NCBI RefSeq assembly: GCF_022489025.1
Contig: NZ_JAKVTG010000003.1
Span: 124,001 to 188,000, forward strand
DNA from: Planococcus halocryophilus
GTDB lineage: Bacteria > Bacillota > Bacilli > Bacillales_A > Planococcaceae
Direction of reading: 5' to 3'
Length of the DNA stretch: 64,000 bases
Shown here: piece by piece, positions 29,433 to 37,528 of the stretch
Layout: each line of letters starts with the position of its first letter
How positions within the stretch are numbered: position 1 is the first letter of the stretch
Made by a program: the position numbers and the translations under genes
Notes under the pieces: generated by a model
What the model was told of the DNA's origin: nothing
What the model saw: only the letters and a program-made list of their open reading frames with translations
The model's database searches: none

Positions 29433-29466
29433 GCCAAAACCTAATATGGGTTTTGGCTTTTTTCTT
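29433..29466 (+). terminator. intrinsic terminator of rpmG
   Basis: GCCAAAACC and GGTTTTGGC (one bulge) form the stem, followed by TTTTTTC. Confidence 0.85.
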
Positions 29467-29481
29467 TTTAAAGGAGAAGAT

Positions 29482-30063
29482 ATGGATATGGATAAAAAAA
29501 CGCAACGCAATCATGTGCTGACAATGCTTAGTCAAATGACAGCCGATCAATATAACAGTAAATCACAAGCAGTTATCAATCGTTTAATGAAAGATCCTGT
29601 ATTTTTATCAGCGAAAACAGTTGGTCTAACAATATCTGCATTTCCTGAAGTAGATACATTGGCATTAATAGAGAACTGTTGGGCGGCAGGGAAAAAAATA
29701 GCTGCTCCGAAATGCCATTCGGCAAATCGCGTTATGGACTTCCGAATAATTGAGTGTTTTGATCAACTAGAAACAGTTTACATGAAATTGAAAGAACCGA
29801 TTGTCACAAAAACATCTTACATAAAACCTGAACAAATCGACTTGTTAATCGTACCGGGTGTGGTTTTTTCAAAACAAGGGTTTAGAATCGGCTTTGGCGG
29901 AGGTTATTATGATCGCTTTTTAGCAAATTATACTGGGAATACACGTTCTGTGGCATTTGATTGTCAAATTGCGGAGGAGATACCAGTTGAAGAACATGAT
30001 TTGCCGGTTGGAGGCATTTACACAGAAAGTGGTTTTATCGATTTAAAGGCGGTGGACAGATGA
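29482..30063 (+). CDS. fthC: 5-formyltetrahydrofolate cyclo-ligase
   Basis: ATP-dependent folate salvage enzyme (5-formyl-THF to 5,10-methenyl-THF). The C-terminal family signature is clear: IDLLIVPGVVFSKQGFRIGFGGGYYDRFL at about 128-156 (given here as landmark GFGGGYYDR). The 193-residue protein starts at the ATG at 29482 after AAAGGAG. It overlaps yqgQ by 4 bp, as in B. subtilis yqgN and its neighbours. Confidence 0.93.
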   Translation: MDMDKKTQRNHVLTMLSQMTADQYNSKSQAVINRLMKDPVFLSAKTVGLTISAFPEVDTLALIENCWAAGKKIAAPKCHSANRVMDFRIIECFDQLETVYMKLKEPIVTKTSYIKPEQIDLLIVPGVVFSKQGFRIGFGGGYYDRFLANYTGNTRSVAFDCQIAEEIPVEEHDLPVGGIYTESGFIDLKAVDR

Positions 30064-30257
30064 AAAACCTATATGATGTTATGCAATTATTAAAACGCTA
30101 TGGGACAGTTATTTATACAGCTGATTACAGTGCGGATATTGGGTTAATGGAAGAAGAAATCAAAGAATTGTACCGTCTGCAATTTATTACAGCTAAAGAA
30201 TTTGCGACAGCCATGCTCATTCTGCGCCACAAAAAATCCGAATACGATAAAAAATAA
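30060..30257 (+). CDS. yqgQ: YqgQ family protein (DUF910)
   Basis: 65-residue conserved Firmicutes protein: MKNLYDVMQLLKRYGTVIYT is the typical DUF910 start, followed by a helical bundle and a basic tail. B. subtilis YqgQ is described as a possible single-stranded nucleic-acid-binding three-helix bundle; no enzymatic role is known. It overlaps the fthC stop (ATGA). The rhomboid and glucokinase genes that flank it in B. subtilis are absent here. Confidence 0.9.
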   Translation: MKNLYDVMQLLKRYGTVIYTADYSADIGLMEEEIKELYRLQFITAKEFATAMLILRHKKSEYDKK

Positions 30258-30390
30258 ATTCGTTTTACGAAACTTTAATTTGTTTCATTCGTCTAAAATA
30301 AGGGTAATTACTTCAATTGACTGTAATAATCTTTTATACTGAACTATTATGATAAACGTGAAAACAAAAAGAATAGGAGGATGTCTAGGA

Positions 30391-32295
30391 ATGTTAAAAA
30401 AAGAATGGCCAAAACATACAGTCCTGGCAATTGCCATCATCGCCACTTGGCTAAAAACATATATCGTTTACAAAACGAGTTTTTCAATTACCATTGAAAA
30501 TTTATTACAAGAGTTTATTTTGTTTATTAATCCGTTAAGCATGCTGTTATTTATTTATGGAGTTTCATTGTTCTTTAAAAGTGACAAAGTCAAAAATGTC
30601 TATTTACTATCGGTAGCAGTTATTACATCAATTGTTCTTTACGGAAACGTAGCATTTTACCGATTTTTCAATGACTTTATCACGTTACCTGTATTGTTCC
30701 AAACTGATAATTTCGGAGATTTAGGATCTAGTGCAGCAGCTAGTGTGTTTTGGACAGATCTTTTTTATTTTTCAGATGTCCTGATTATTTTGATGGCTAT
30801 TAAATTTATTAAACTAAAACCGAGTAAAGCGGGAGCTCAATCTGTTCAACGTAAAGCTTATTATATTTTGGCGTTAGCAGTGCTGTTCTTCAATCTAGGG
30901 CTTGCAGAAGCAGAACGACCACAATTATTAACGCGTAGTTTTGACCGTGAGATGTTAGTGAAAAATCTAGGTATGTACAATTACCATTTATACGATATTT
31001 ACATTCAGTCGAAATCACAAGCACAGCGCGCATTAGCAGATGGATCTGAGTTGGTTGAAGCGAACAGTTACGTACGTGCTAACCAAATTGAACCTTCTGC
31101 AGAAATGAAGGGAATTGCTGAAGGACGTAACTTGATTGTTGTGACTTTAGAATCTTTACAGAGTTTTGTGATTAACGAAGAAATGAACGGGCAAACCATT
31201 ACACCGTTTATGAATTCATTAACAGAAGATGAAGACACCATTTATTTTGAAAACTTCTATCACCAAACGGGGTTAGGCAAAACTTCGGATTCGGAATTTT
31301 TGCTTGAAAATTCGCTTTACCCGTTAAGTGGCGGAGCGGTATTCTTTACGCATAGTGGAAATACGTTTAACTCGATGGCAGAAAGTCTTGGCAATGAAGG
31401 TTATGCGACAAACGTTCAACATGCTAATACAAAGAGCTTCTGGAATCGCGACATCATGTATGAATCGTTAAACATTGACGAATTTTATGATGTGGAAAGC
31501 TTTGAAGTGGACGAAGGCCAAGCAGTTAATTGGGGCATGAAAGATGTTCCGTTTATGGAACAGTCTGTCGAGCACATGACTGAAATGCCACAACCTTTTT
31601 ATAGTCGTTTATTAACATTAACAAATCATCATCCGTTTACGTTAGATGAAGAAGATAAGTTAATCGATGAATACGATTCAAATTCAGGAACATTAAATCG
31701 TTATTTCCAAACATCGCGTTATTTAGACGAAGCGGTAAAAACTCTTTTTGATGAATTAAAAGAACAAGGTTTATACGAAAATTCGATTATTGTGATGTAC
31801 GGTGACCATTACGGAATATCTGAAAATCATAACGAGGCCATGTCTCAATATCTTGGTGAAGAAGTAACGCCATTTACGTCTGCTGAATTGCAAAAGGTTC
31901 CTTTCTTTGTTCATATTCCAGGGTACGGTAAAGGGTATGTGGACGACGAAGTTGGCGGACAAATCGATATGCGTCCAACGATCATGAACTTGCTGAATAT
32001 CGATACATCAAAAGATATTCAATTTGGTGGCGATCTTTTCTCAGAAGAACATGAAGAATTAGCGATTTTCCGTGACGGACGTTTTGTTACAGACGAAGTA
32101 GTTTATGCAGGAAATGTTTGTTATGACAAGGAAACGGGTGAACAGACCGAGCAAGAACTGTGCGCTCCATTTATCGAGCAGGCATTTACAGAACTTGAAT
32201 ATTCCGAGTCGATTATTAACGGAGATTTATTGCGTTTTTACGATGAAAAAGATGGTCAGTTGACAACAATTCCTGATGTCGAATTAAAACAATAA
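30391..32295 (+). CDS. ltaS: lipoteichoic acid synthase family protein
   Basis: Polymerises glycerol phosphate from phosphatidylglycerol onto the glycolipid anchor outside the membrane. The 634 residues begin with five helices (to about 195) and continue with an extracellular sulfatase-like domain. The catalytic Thr and metal site are in YHQTGLGKTSDSEF (about 288-301), with VTLESLQ (about 251), YGDHYGIS and NHHPF further on. The ATG at 30391 follows AGGAGG; the longer frame lacks a site. Strong terminator behind. Confidence 0.92.
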   Translation: MLKKEWPKHTVLAIAIIATWLKTYIVYKTSFSITIENLLQEFILFINPLSMLLFIYGVSLFFKSDKVKNVYLLSVAVITSIVLYGNVAFYRFFNDFITLPVLFQTDNFGDLGSSAAASVFWTDLFYFSDVLIILMAIKFIKLKPSKAGAQSVQRKAYYILALAVLFFNLGLAEAERPQLLTRSFDREMLVKNLGMYNYHLYDIYIQSKSQAQRALADGSELVEANSYVRANQIEPSAEMKGIAEGRNLIVVTLESLQSFVINEEMNGQTITPFMNSLTEDEDTIYFENFYHQTGLGKTSDSEFLLENSLYPLSGGAVFFTHSGNTFNSMAESLGNEGYATNVQHANTKSFWNRDIMYESLNIDEFYDVESFEVDEGQAVNWGMKDVPFMEQSVEHMTEMPQPFYSRLLTLTNHHPFTLDEEDKLIDEYDSNSGTLNRYFQTSRYLDEAVKTLFDELKEQGLYENSIIVMYGDHYGISENHNEAMSQYLGEEVTPFTSAELQKVPFFVHIPGYGKGYVDDEVGGQIDMRPTIMNLLNIDTSKDIQFGGDLFSEEHEELAIFRDGRFVTDEVVYAGNVCYDKETGEQTEQELCAPFIEQAFTELEYSESIINGDLLRFYDEKDGQLTTIPDVELKQ

Positions 32296-32299
32296 CCAA

Positions 32300-32331
32300 A
32301 AGGAGAGTGCATCACGCGCTCTCCTTTTTTC
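32300..32331 (+). terminator. intrinsic terminator of ltaS
   Basis: AAGGAGAG and CTCTCCTT pair around an 11-base loop, followed by TTTTC. Confidence 0.88.
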
Positions 32332-32338
32332 ATGCAAT

Positions 32339-32372
32339 AAAAAAAGCCGATGCAGTATGCATCAGCTTTTTT
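32339..32372 (-). terminator. terminator of the convergent DUF2759 gene
   Basis: AAGCCGATGCA and TGCATCAGCTT form a stem flanked by an A-run and a T-run, so it can serve the minus-strand gene (and also the plus strand). Confidence 0.85.
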
Positions 32373-32376
32373 TAGA

Positions 32377-32559
32377 TTAATGTAGGCTCGGTGGATAACC
32401 TTGTGTGATAAGTGTTGCGATCGCAAACCCGCCGAAAATCACAAAAGTTCCAAAGTTAAAAAGGAAACCTAGAACTTCTTTGTTTTTAAGCGTTTGTACA
32501 GTGCCGATTGCTGCAAGAATTGCAATAAGTCCAAATATAACCACTAACATCCAACTCAT
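32377..32559 (-). CDS. yqgW: DUF2759 small membrane protein (YqgW-like)
   Basis: 60-residue protein with two hydrophobic helices (MLVVIFGLIAILAAIGTV at the N-terminus and a second near 28-50). The ATG at 32559 follows GAAGGGAG by eight bases; the upstream in-frame TTG is unsupported. The family is conserved at this spot between ltaS/yqgS and yqgX in Bacillus. Function unknown. Confidence 0.8.
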   Translation of the reverse strand: MSWMLVVIFGLIAILAAIGTVQTLKNKEVLGFLFNFGTFVIFGGFAIATLITQGYPPSLH

Positions 32560-32659
32560 CGATGACACTCCCTTCAACTTAAACAGCCAGTGCCGCTTTG
32601 TTCTCTTTATATTGTAAAGATATTCCGCTGTTTTGTCGAGGACAAAAAGTGTCAGTATC

Positions 32660-32691
32660 TTGACAGTCTACTAGGTACGGCATGTTATAAT
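32660..32691 (+). promoter_or_regulatory. promoter of yqgX
   Basis: Consensus TTGACA (32660-32665) and consensus TATAAT (32686-32691) with an extended TG; the 20-bp spacing is longer than ideal. Confidence 0.55.
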
Positions 32692-32709
32692 CGGAAAGAG
32701 GTGAAAGAG

Positions 32710-33354
32710 ATGTTAAAAATCGATCAACTAGAGTTAGGTCCTATTCAAACAAATTGTTACATCATTTCCGATGATCAGAAAAACTGTCTGATTTTTGATC
32801 CGGGTGAAGAAAGTACGAAGATAGAAGCATTGGTGAAAAAGAAGAACTTGAAACCGATGGCTATTTTATTAACGCATGCGCATTTTGACCATATTGGTGC
32901 AGTCGACGACATAAGGGAACGTTATTCTGTCCCTGTTTATTTGCATCATTTAGAGAAAGACTGGTTAAGCCGTCCGAACTTAAACGGCTCAGGAAAGTAT
33001 GCGGCAGTGCCTGATTACCGCATGAAAGATGCAGATGTCTTGTTGATAGATGAAAAGACATTAGAAATTGGGTCGTTCAAAATGGATATTTTCCATACAC
33101 CCGGACATTCTCCTGGTAGCGTAAGTTTCTCGTTTGGTAAGGAAGGCTTTGCGATTGTTGGCGATGTCATTTTCCGTGGAAGTATTGGCCGTACAGACTT
33201 GATTGATGGCTCTGAGAAACGGCTTCTACAGTCTATAGAAGAGTCGATATTGCCACTTCCCAAGCACATGATTCTATACCCAGGACATGGCCCTGAAACA
33301 ACAGCAGAGCAAGAATTACACAGCAATCCATTTTTAAAGATTTTTAAATCGTAA
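32710..33354 (+). CDS. yqgX: MBL-fold metallohydrolase (YqgX, glyoxalase II-like)
   Basis: 214-residue metallo-beta-lactamase fold hydrolase. The metal motif THAHFDH is at about 56-62, with further ligands in HTPGHSPGSV (about 133), GDVIFRGSIGRTDL (about 154) and YPGHGPETT (about 194). The B. subtilis YqgX orthologue is implicated in (bacilli)thiol-linked methylglyoxal detoxification; the substrate here is inferred. The ATG at 32710 follows GAGGTG. Own promoter and terminator. Confidence 0.9.
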   Translation: MLKIDQLELGPIQTNCYIISDDQKNCLIFDPGEESTKIEALVKKKNLKPMAILLTHAHFDHIGAVDDIRERYSVPVYLHHLEKDWLSRPNLNGSGKYAAVPDYRMKDADVLLIDEKTLEIGSFKMDIFHTPGHSPGSVSFSFGKEGFAIVGDVIFRGSIGRTDLIDGSEKRLLQSIEESILPLPKHMILYPGHGPETTAEQELHSNPFLKIFKS

Positions 33355-33371
33355 GAAGGTTATAACCAAAT

Positions 33372-33419
33372 AAAAAACAAACGGTGTATCGGAAAATCCG
33401 ATACACCGTTTGTTTTTTA
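33372..33419. terminator. bidirectional terminator between yqgX and the DUF2626 gene
   Basis: A perfect stem of about 21 bp (AACAAACGGTGTATCGGA and its complement) with a short A-rich loop, flanked by A and T runs. Confidence 0.93.
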
Positions 33420-33429
33420 TTGGCGTTGA

Positions 33430-33672
33430 TTAATGCCCAGCACCAGGAACGTGGATGAACGTAGAGTAATAAGTGAAGCCTACGAAAAACACTGTCAAAT
33501 AGGCGGCAAAAATATACATATACATGCGTTCAGAAATATTTAAAAATCCAAGAAGAACAAAAACTCCGGTGTTAGCTACCATTAATAATGATACTTCAAC
33601 CATATCGCCTACATAAAAGAGAACTGCAAATATTCCAGTCCACCATCCCATTAATTTGAACATATTATTCAT
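33430..33672 (-). CDS. yqgY: DUF2626 small membrane protein (YqgY-like)
   Basis: 80-residue membrane protein with three helices, starting MNNMFKLMGWWTGIFAVLFY at 33672 after a GGAGGG. The C-terminus ends in a short polar tail HVPGAGH. The family sits upstream of comGA in Bacillus. Function unknown. It diverges from comGA. Confidence 0.82.
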   Translation of the reverse strand: MNNMFKLMGWWTGIFAVLFYVGDMVEVSLLMVANTGVFVLLGFLNISERMYMYIFAAYLTVFFVGFTYYSTFIHVPGAGH

Positions 33673-33882
33673 GGGTAATCCCTCCTTTGCCACAACACAA
33701 TAATCTCTCATTCATTATATAGGAAACAGAGTGAATGTGTAAACAACGAGTTGGTCTTTCTTTGTGACAAACAGGTGTACGACAAAAAATGCTGAATGGA
33801 TTCCCTAGTTCACTGAAAACCTACTAGGTAAAGAAAAATATAGTAGCCTTCAAATTTGAGATTTGGCTTGATATTGACGTTC

Positions 33883-33935
33883 AAAAAATTATTTTGGCAA
33901 AAATTATTTCCTTTTCAAAAAGAGCTAGCTATACT
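33883..33935 (+). promoter_or_regulatory. comG promoter region with a ComK-like AT-box
   Basis: 33883-33895 is an exact AAAA-N5-TTTT, the half-site recognised by ComK in Bacillus; a second, imperfect one lies around 33899-33915. TATACT at 33930-33935 is a likely -10. Control by ComK is inferred only. Confidence 0.45.
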
Positions 33936-33985
33936 ATGGGTGAACAAAGAGGCGGCCTTTGTTCAAGTCGAAATTGGAGGTGGAT

Positions 33986-35029
33986 ATGCAATCAATTATT
34001 GAGCGCCGCTGTGTTGACTTATTGCATGATGCGGCAAAAAATGGCACAACAGACATCCACATCAAACCCGAACTATCCTGCTATACCATTGCTTATCGTT
34101 CGTTCCAAAACTTGCGCCAAGTAAAACAACTCCCCTTTGATCTAGGTGATCGCATGATTGCTTATTTCAAATACTTATCCCTTTTAGATATGAGTGAAAA
34201 GCGAAAACCCCAAACCGGTTCTTTCCAACTTACCATCAACAACTTATCCCATTATTTTCGAATTTCAACATTGCCTTCTGTATTAACAAAAGAAAGCATT
34301 GTCATCCGAATTATGCCTGATGATACGGCACAATCGATCCACCAGTTGGCAGCATTTCGTGACTCGGCTAGGCTTTTGGAAAAATTGTCTGAAGCATCTC
34401 AAGGACTAATTTTGTTTACGGGTCCTACCGGTTGTGGCAAATCCACAACTTTATATTCGTTGTTAAAGCATTGTTCCGAAAAGCTAAACCGTAACATTAT
34501 CACGCTTGAAGATCCTGTAGAACGCAAAAACCAAGCGATTTTACAAATCCAAGTAAATGAAAAAGCGGGACTCAGTTATGCAACCGGATTAAAAGCGATT
34601 TTGCGACATGATCCAGATATTATTATGATCGGTGAAATCCGTGATGCAGAAACGGCTCAAATAGCGGTACGTGCCGCATTAACGGGACATTTAGTGTTTT
34701 CTACAATACATGCCAGACATTCTGTTGGCTGTTTGCACCGCTTAAATGATTTAGGTATATCTTTTGAAGACATGTCACAAACCTTAGTGGCCATTTCAGC
34801 GCAAAAAATTATACCGATGTTTTTAGATGTTGAACAAAAACAACCAAGTCACCGCGCACTTTATGAGATTCTTGACGGTGAATGGTTAGAAGATGCATTA
34901 ATGTCAGCTCAACAGAAAAAAATATACACATTGCCAAGTCATTTGTCCTTTGCTGGTCAAGTTCGGGAAGGAGTGAAAATTGGTGCGATTGAGCCTTCCT
35001 ATGCGTTCAGACAAGATCCGTCTTCGTGA
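33986..35029 (+). CDS. comGA: competence pilus assembly ATPase ComGA
   Basis: Cytoplasmic traffic ATPase that drives assembly of the DNA-uptake pseudopilus. In the 347 residues Walker A GPTGCGKSTT lies at about 146, the Asp box DPVERKN at about 174 and Walker B DIIMIGEIRDAETA at about 210, followed by HARHSVG. The ATG at 33986 is 7 bases after GGAGGTGG; upstream in-frame starts lack a site. It overlaps comGB by 50 bp. Confidence 0.94.
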   Translation: MQSIIERRCVDLLHDAAKNGTTDIHIKPELSCYTIAYRSFQNLRQVKQLPFDLGDRMIAYFKYLSLLDMSEKRKPQTGSFQLTINNLSHYFRISTLPSVLTKESIVIRIMPDDTAQSIHQLAAFRDSARLLEKLSEASQGLILFTGPTGCGKSTTLYSLLKHCSEKLNRNIITLEDPVERKNQAILQIQVNEKAGLSYATGLKAILRHDPDIIMIGEIRDAETAQIAVRAALTGHLVFSTIHARHSVGCLHRLNDLGISFEDMSQTLVAISAQKIIPMFLDVEQKQPSHRALYEILDGEWLEDALMSAQQKKIYTLPSHLSFAGQVREGVKIGAIEPSYAFRQDPSS

Positions 35030-36026
35030 TCGCGAACAATTTTTAACTCGTTTATCGGTATTAATGAAAGAAGGATATTTGTTGCCAGTCGCTTTGAGTT
35101 TATTATTGCCAATGCATACTTCTAAGCTAGAAGAAGCTTTAGTTGGCATAACGGCTGTTTTAAAAGAAGGTGGCCAAGCAGCAGAAATTCTGAAGTTTTT
35201 AGGGTTTACAGATCACGTGTTATTTCCGGTTGAAATTGCTGAATCCCACGGACGATTAGCAGAATCGATTGATAGCATTGCTAAAAGTTATGCGCGAACA
35301 GAACGTGTACAAAAGAAATTAAAGAATATATTGATCTACCCAGTTTCTTTGCTGATTTTCACTTCTATCTTATTTTTGTTTTTTCGTACAAGCTATGTGC
35401 CGAATTTAACGGAAATGATGAATTCTATGCAAACTGGAGAAGAAGCATCAGGTGTACCTGCTTATTTATTGAGTTTGCCAGATTTTTTTATCGCTGTTTT
35501 TGCTGGTACCGCCTTATCAGTATATGTATTCAATCAGTTATTAAAAAAGCAAGCAGTTGAGCGACAAATCAATTGGCTCCTGTCAATCCCGGTCATCCGT
35601 CGCTTTATGAAACTGTACTGGTCGCATTTACTTGCACGTGAGCTTGGTACTTTATTGCATAGTGGCATCTCGATGCAAGAATCCCTCGATTTGTTGCAAC
35701 GCCAAAATTATCATAAAATTATTCAGTTTATGGCGCATGTGTCTCATGAAGAATTGATGATGGGACAAAGTTTTTCTAGGTCGCTAGAACATGTTGCGTT
35801 TGTCTCTAAAGACATGCCCGCTTTTGTGCAACATGGTGAAATGACGGGGTTTTTAGGCAAAGAGCTTATTCTTTATAGCGAAGTATTAATGGAGCAAATT
35901 GAGCAACATACACAGCAATTGCTCCGTATTATCCAACCGAGTTTTTTTATTATGATTGCTATTTGCATTGTCGGTGCATATTTAGCGATTTTGATGCCAA
36001 TGTATAACTTAGTCCATACCATCTAA
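34980..36026 (+). CDS. comGB: competence pilus inner-membrane platform protein ComGB
   Basis: GspF/PilC-type membrane platform for pseudopilus assembly, 348 residues with two T2SF domains and three hydrophobic helices (about 114-136, 165-186 and 318-340). VEIAESHGRLAES (about 78) and EMTGFLGKELI (about 287) are the paired family motifs. The start is TTG, six bases after GGAAGGAG. It is intact, but the downstream comGC is broken, so the operon is unlikely to build a pilus. Confidence 0.92.
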   Translation: MVRLSLPMRSDKIRLRDREQFLTRLSVLMKEGYLLPVALSLLLPMHTSKLEEALVGITAVLKEGGQAAEILKFLGFTDHVLFPVEIAESHGRLAESIDSIAKSYARTERVQKKLKNILIYPVSLLIFTSILFLFFRTSYVPNLTEMMNSMQTGEEASGVPAYLLSLPDFFIAVFAGTALSVYVFNQLLKKQAVERQINWLLSIPVIRRFMKLYWSHLLARELGTLLHSGISMQESLDLLQRQNYHKIIQFMAHVSHEELMMGQSFSRSLEHVAFVSKDMPAFVQHGEMTGFLGKELILYSEVLMEQIEQHTQQLLRIIQPSFFIMIAICIVGAYLAILMPMYNLVHTI

Positions 36027-36037
36027 GGAGGAAGAAC

Positions 36038-36181
36038 ATGCGCTTATTAAAAAACCAAAAAGGATTTACATTGATCGAAATGCTAATTGTTATGTTGATC
36101 ATTACAGTTTTAATTGCGATTGCAATACCAAATGTGACAAAACAATCTTCTGCAGTTGAAGAAAAAGGATGCAAAGCATTT
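36038..36181 (+). pseudogene. comGC: comGC, 5' fragment cut by prophage insertion
   Basis: Major pseudopilin of the competence pilus. The visible part holds the prepilin peptidase site and helix: KGFTLIEMLIVMLIITVLIA, then IPNVTKQSSAVEEKGCK. In B. subtilis ComGC the KGC motif is followed by a conserved helix and about 60 more residues; here the sequence diverges right after KGC (codons 36164-36172) into non-homologous DNA. The reading frame happens to stay open to 36655, but it crosses a terminator and looks non-coding. Pseudopilin maturation signals are intact, the periplasmic domain is missing. Confidence 0.9.
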
Positions 36182-36185
36182 GTGC
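36164..36185 (+). other. inferred attL core of the comGC prophage
   Basis: Homology to ComGC stops within the Lys-Gly-Cys codons (36164-36172), so the crossover lies here or in the next few bases. The matching attR and the phage-restored 3' part of comGC should lie beyond base 64000. The exact core cannot be fixed from one end. Confidence 0.65.
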
Positions 36186-36448
36186 ATATAATAACTAATA
36201 TAAGCACCTTTATAGAGAAGCCTTGCTATGACTGGCTTTCAGAGACAACTATAAATCAGCTATTAATTTCAAGTTACATAATCGAATATTTTAGACAAAA
36301 AAATAAAGAAGAAACGAGGATTCAGAGAAAGTTGGTAGCTCTCTTTGAATCATCTAGTAACTGTCACTACACAGAAACTAGAATTTTTCGCTTCTTCTTT
36401 GATATATCTATCTTACATCATAGGATAGGTATATTCAAGGGAGATGAG

Positions 36449-36492
36449 AGGAGTTTTAGCCGTGTATTGCGGTTGAAGCTCCTCTTTTTTGT
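36449..36492 (+). terminator. strong intrinsic terminator just inside the prophage
   Basis: A 16-bp stem, AGAGGAGTTTTAGCCG with CGGTTGAAGCTCCTCT (a few G-U pairs), loop TGTATTG, then TTTTT. It would end read-through from the comG promoter. Confidence 0.88.
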
Positions 36493-36499
36493 TTGTCTT

Positions 36500-36528
36500 G
36501 ACGAGCAGCCCTTAAGCGTCATTAAAAA
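36500..36528 (+). promoter_or_regulatory. candidate promoter for the structured RNA
   Basis: TTGACG (36500-36505) and ATTAAA (36523-36528) spaced 17 bp, just after the terminator. Predicted start about 36535, next to the first arm of the closing helix. Confidence 0.45.
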
Positions 36529-36534
36529 ACAGGT

Positions 36535-36975
36535 CAGGTTACTCCGAGCCAATGCAATAAATTCGGATATATCATTCAATAAGCTGTTTCCTATCTCAGT
36601 GAATGATGAAAGGCGTGTGCTGCCTTTAAATGCACGGCTGGGAGGTATCGGCTAACATTTATGTTAGGGCAAGCATATCACGCTTAGAAAAGGCTTGTAG
36701 AGCTTTCTAATCATATACGGACGATAACAGTATAAGATATGTGAAACGAGAGTTTCGGATTAGATAGGAACACGAGTAACTTCAGATGAAAACAATGACG
36801 CTGTTTGAATAGTGTAATCTTTGCTTATTTTTCAAGACATCTGAATCTATTTCATTTGCCTTGAAAAGTAGGCAATAATTACGCCGATTTCTTAGAATTC
36901 TTCCAATTCTGTTGTTTAAAAGGCGTTGAAAGTCAACTACATAGACACGAAAGATTAAAGAAATATACCCTGAGG
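36535..36975 (+). ncRNA. candidate large structured non-coding RNA
   Basis: About 440 bases without a credible ORF but packed with complementary arms: 36536-36540/36969-36973 (possible closing helix), 36543-36547/36563-36567, 36571-36578/36600-36607 (8 bp), 36609-36614/36622-36627, 36652-36657/36662-36667, 36684-36690/36704-36710, 36743-36747/36752-36756 with a GAGA (GNRA) tetraloop, 36781-36788/36838-36845 (8 bp), 36856-36861/36870-36875, and 36881-36885/36922-36926 enclosing 36894-36899/36905-36910. It lies between a terminator-promoter pair and the ribosome site of the next gene. Large phage RNAs such as GOLLD and ROOL are known in Firmicutes prophages; I cannot confirm membership. Strand is inferred. 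Confidence 0.5.
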
Positions 36976-36987
36976 AGGAGAATACAC

Positions 36988-37167
36988 ATGGATGAAAGAA
37001 CAAAAGAAAACATGGAAATGAGTATAACTAGACTGGAAGAAGAGATTAAGCAAGCTAAGGATCAGCTATGGAGAATGTTGCTGAATGGAGAATCTATTGA
37101 AAAAGTAGTCAATGTAAAATCTTACATAAGGTATCTTGAGAATGAAAAGAAGAAAACAAGTCATTAA
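36988..37167 (+). CDS. small phage protein, coiled coil
   Basis: 59 residues, starting MDERTKENMEMSITRLEEEI after a strong GAGGAGGAG. Almost entirely helical and charged, with heptad-like spacing (residues 8-30 and 45-57); probably a small dimerising protein. No family recognised. First gene of the prophage left arm, immediately downstream of the candidate structured RNA. Confidence 0.6.
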   Translation: MDERTKENMEMSITRLEEEIKQAKDQLWRMLLNGESIEKVVNVKSYIRYLENEKKKTSH

Positions 37168-37184
37168 GCAACATAAGGAAATTG

Positions 37185-37204
37185 TATAGTAAAATTTAAC
37201 TATA
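37185..37204. promoter_or_regulatory. inverted repeat upstream of a small phage gene
   Basis: TATAGT (37185-37190) and ACTATA (37199-37204) form a palindrome with an 8-base centre, 48 bases before the next start codon. It could be an operator or overlap a -10 element. Confidence 0.3.
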
Positions 37205-37251
37205 CTAAATTGTTTGAAAGTGGTATGTTGATTTATGGGAGGTGAGAGGAA

Positions 37252-37509
37252 ATGGAGAAAAATTTTAAGTCAATGAGTATTAATGAAGAGCCATATAAAT
37301 TTACAGGAATTTTTACAAAAAGTGGTTCTGAGCTTGTTATATCATTCGATTCAAAATCATATGCGAATGAAATAGGCTCTCTACTTAATAAGCGGGTTAT
37401 GATTGATAATATCGCCTTCTTTGGAGAAGATGAAACTGCAATACACTATGCTGGAAAGTTCATTATTAAAAGTATTAGAAACAAGGAAGCATTATTAATG
37501 AAATTCTAA
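37252..37509 (+). CDS. hypothetical phage protein (85 aa)
   Basis: 85 residues, start preceded by GGGAGGTGAGAGG. A mostly beta-strand pattern (KFTGIFTKSGSELVISFDS) suggests a small barrel-like fold, but no family is recognised. First of three closely spaced small genes (37252-38182) closed by a terminator, so probably one operon. Confidence 0.55.
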   Translation: MEKNFKSMSINEEPYKFTGIFTKSGSELVISFDSKSYANEIGSLLNKRVMIDNIAFFGEDETAIHYAGKFIIKSIRNKEALLMKF

Positions 37510-37528
37510 AATATTTAGAGGTGATTAG

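Noticed and set aside
36182-36655. Continuation of the comGC frame as a 205-residue fusion protein
   Set aside because: The frame after the junction has no resemblance to any protein, contains a strong terminator at 36449-36492 and runs into a structured non-coding stretch.
36782-37003. 73-residue minus-strand ORF
   Set aside because: It overlaps the helix-rich region and the strong ribosome site of the next gene, with no start site of its own and no protein-like composition.
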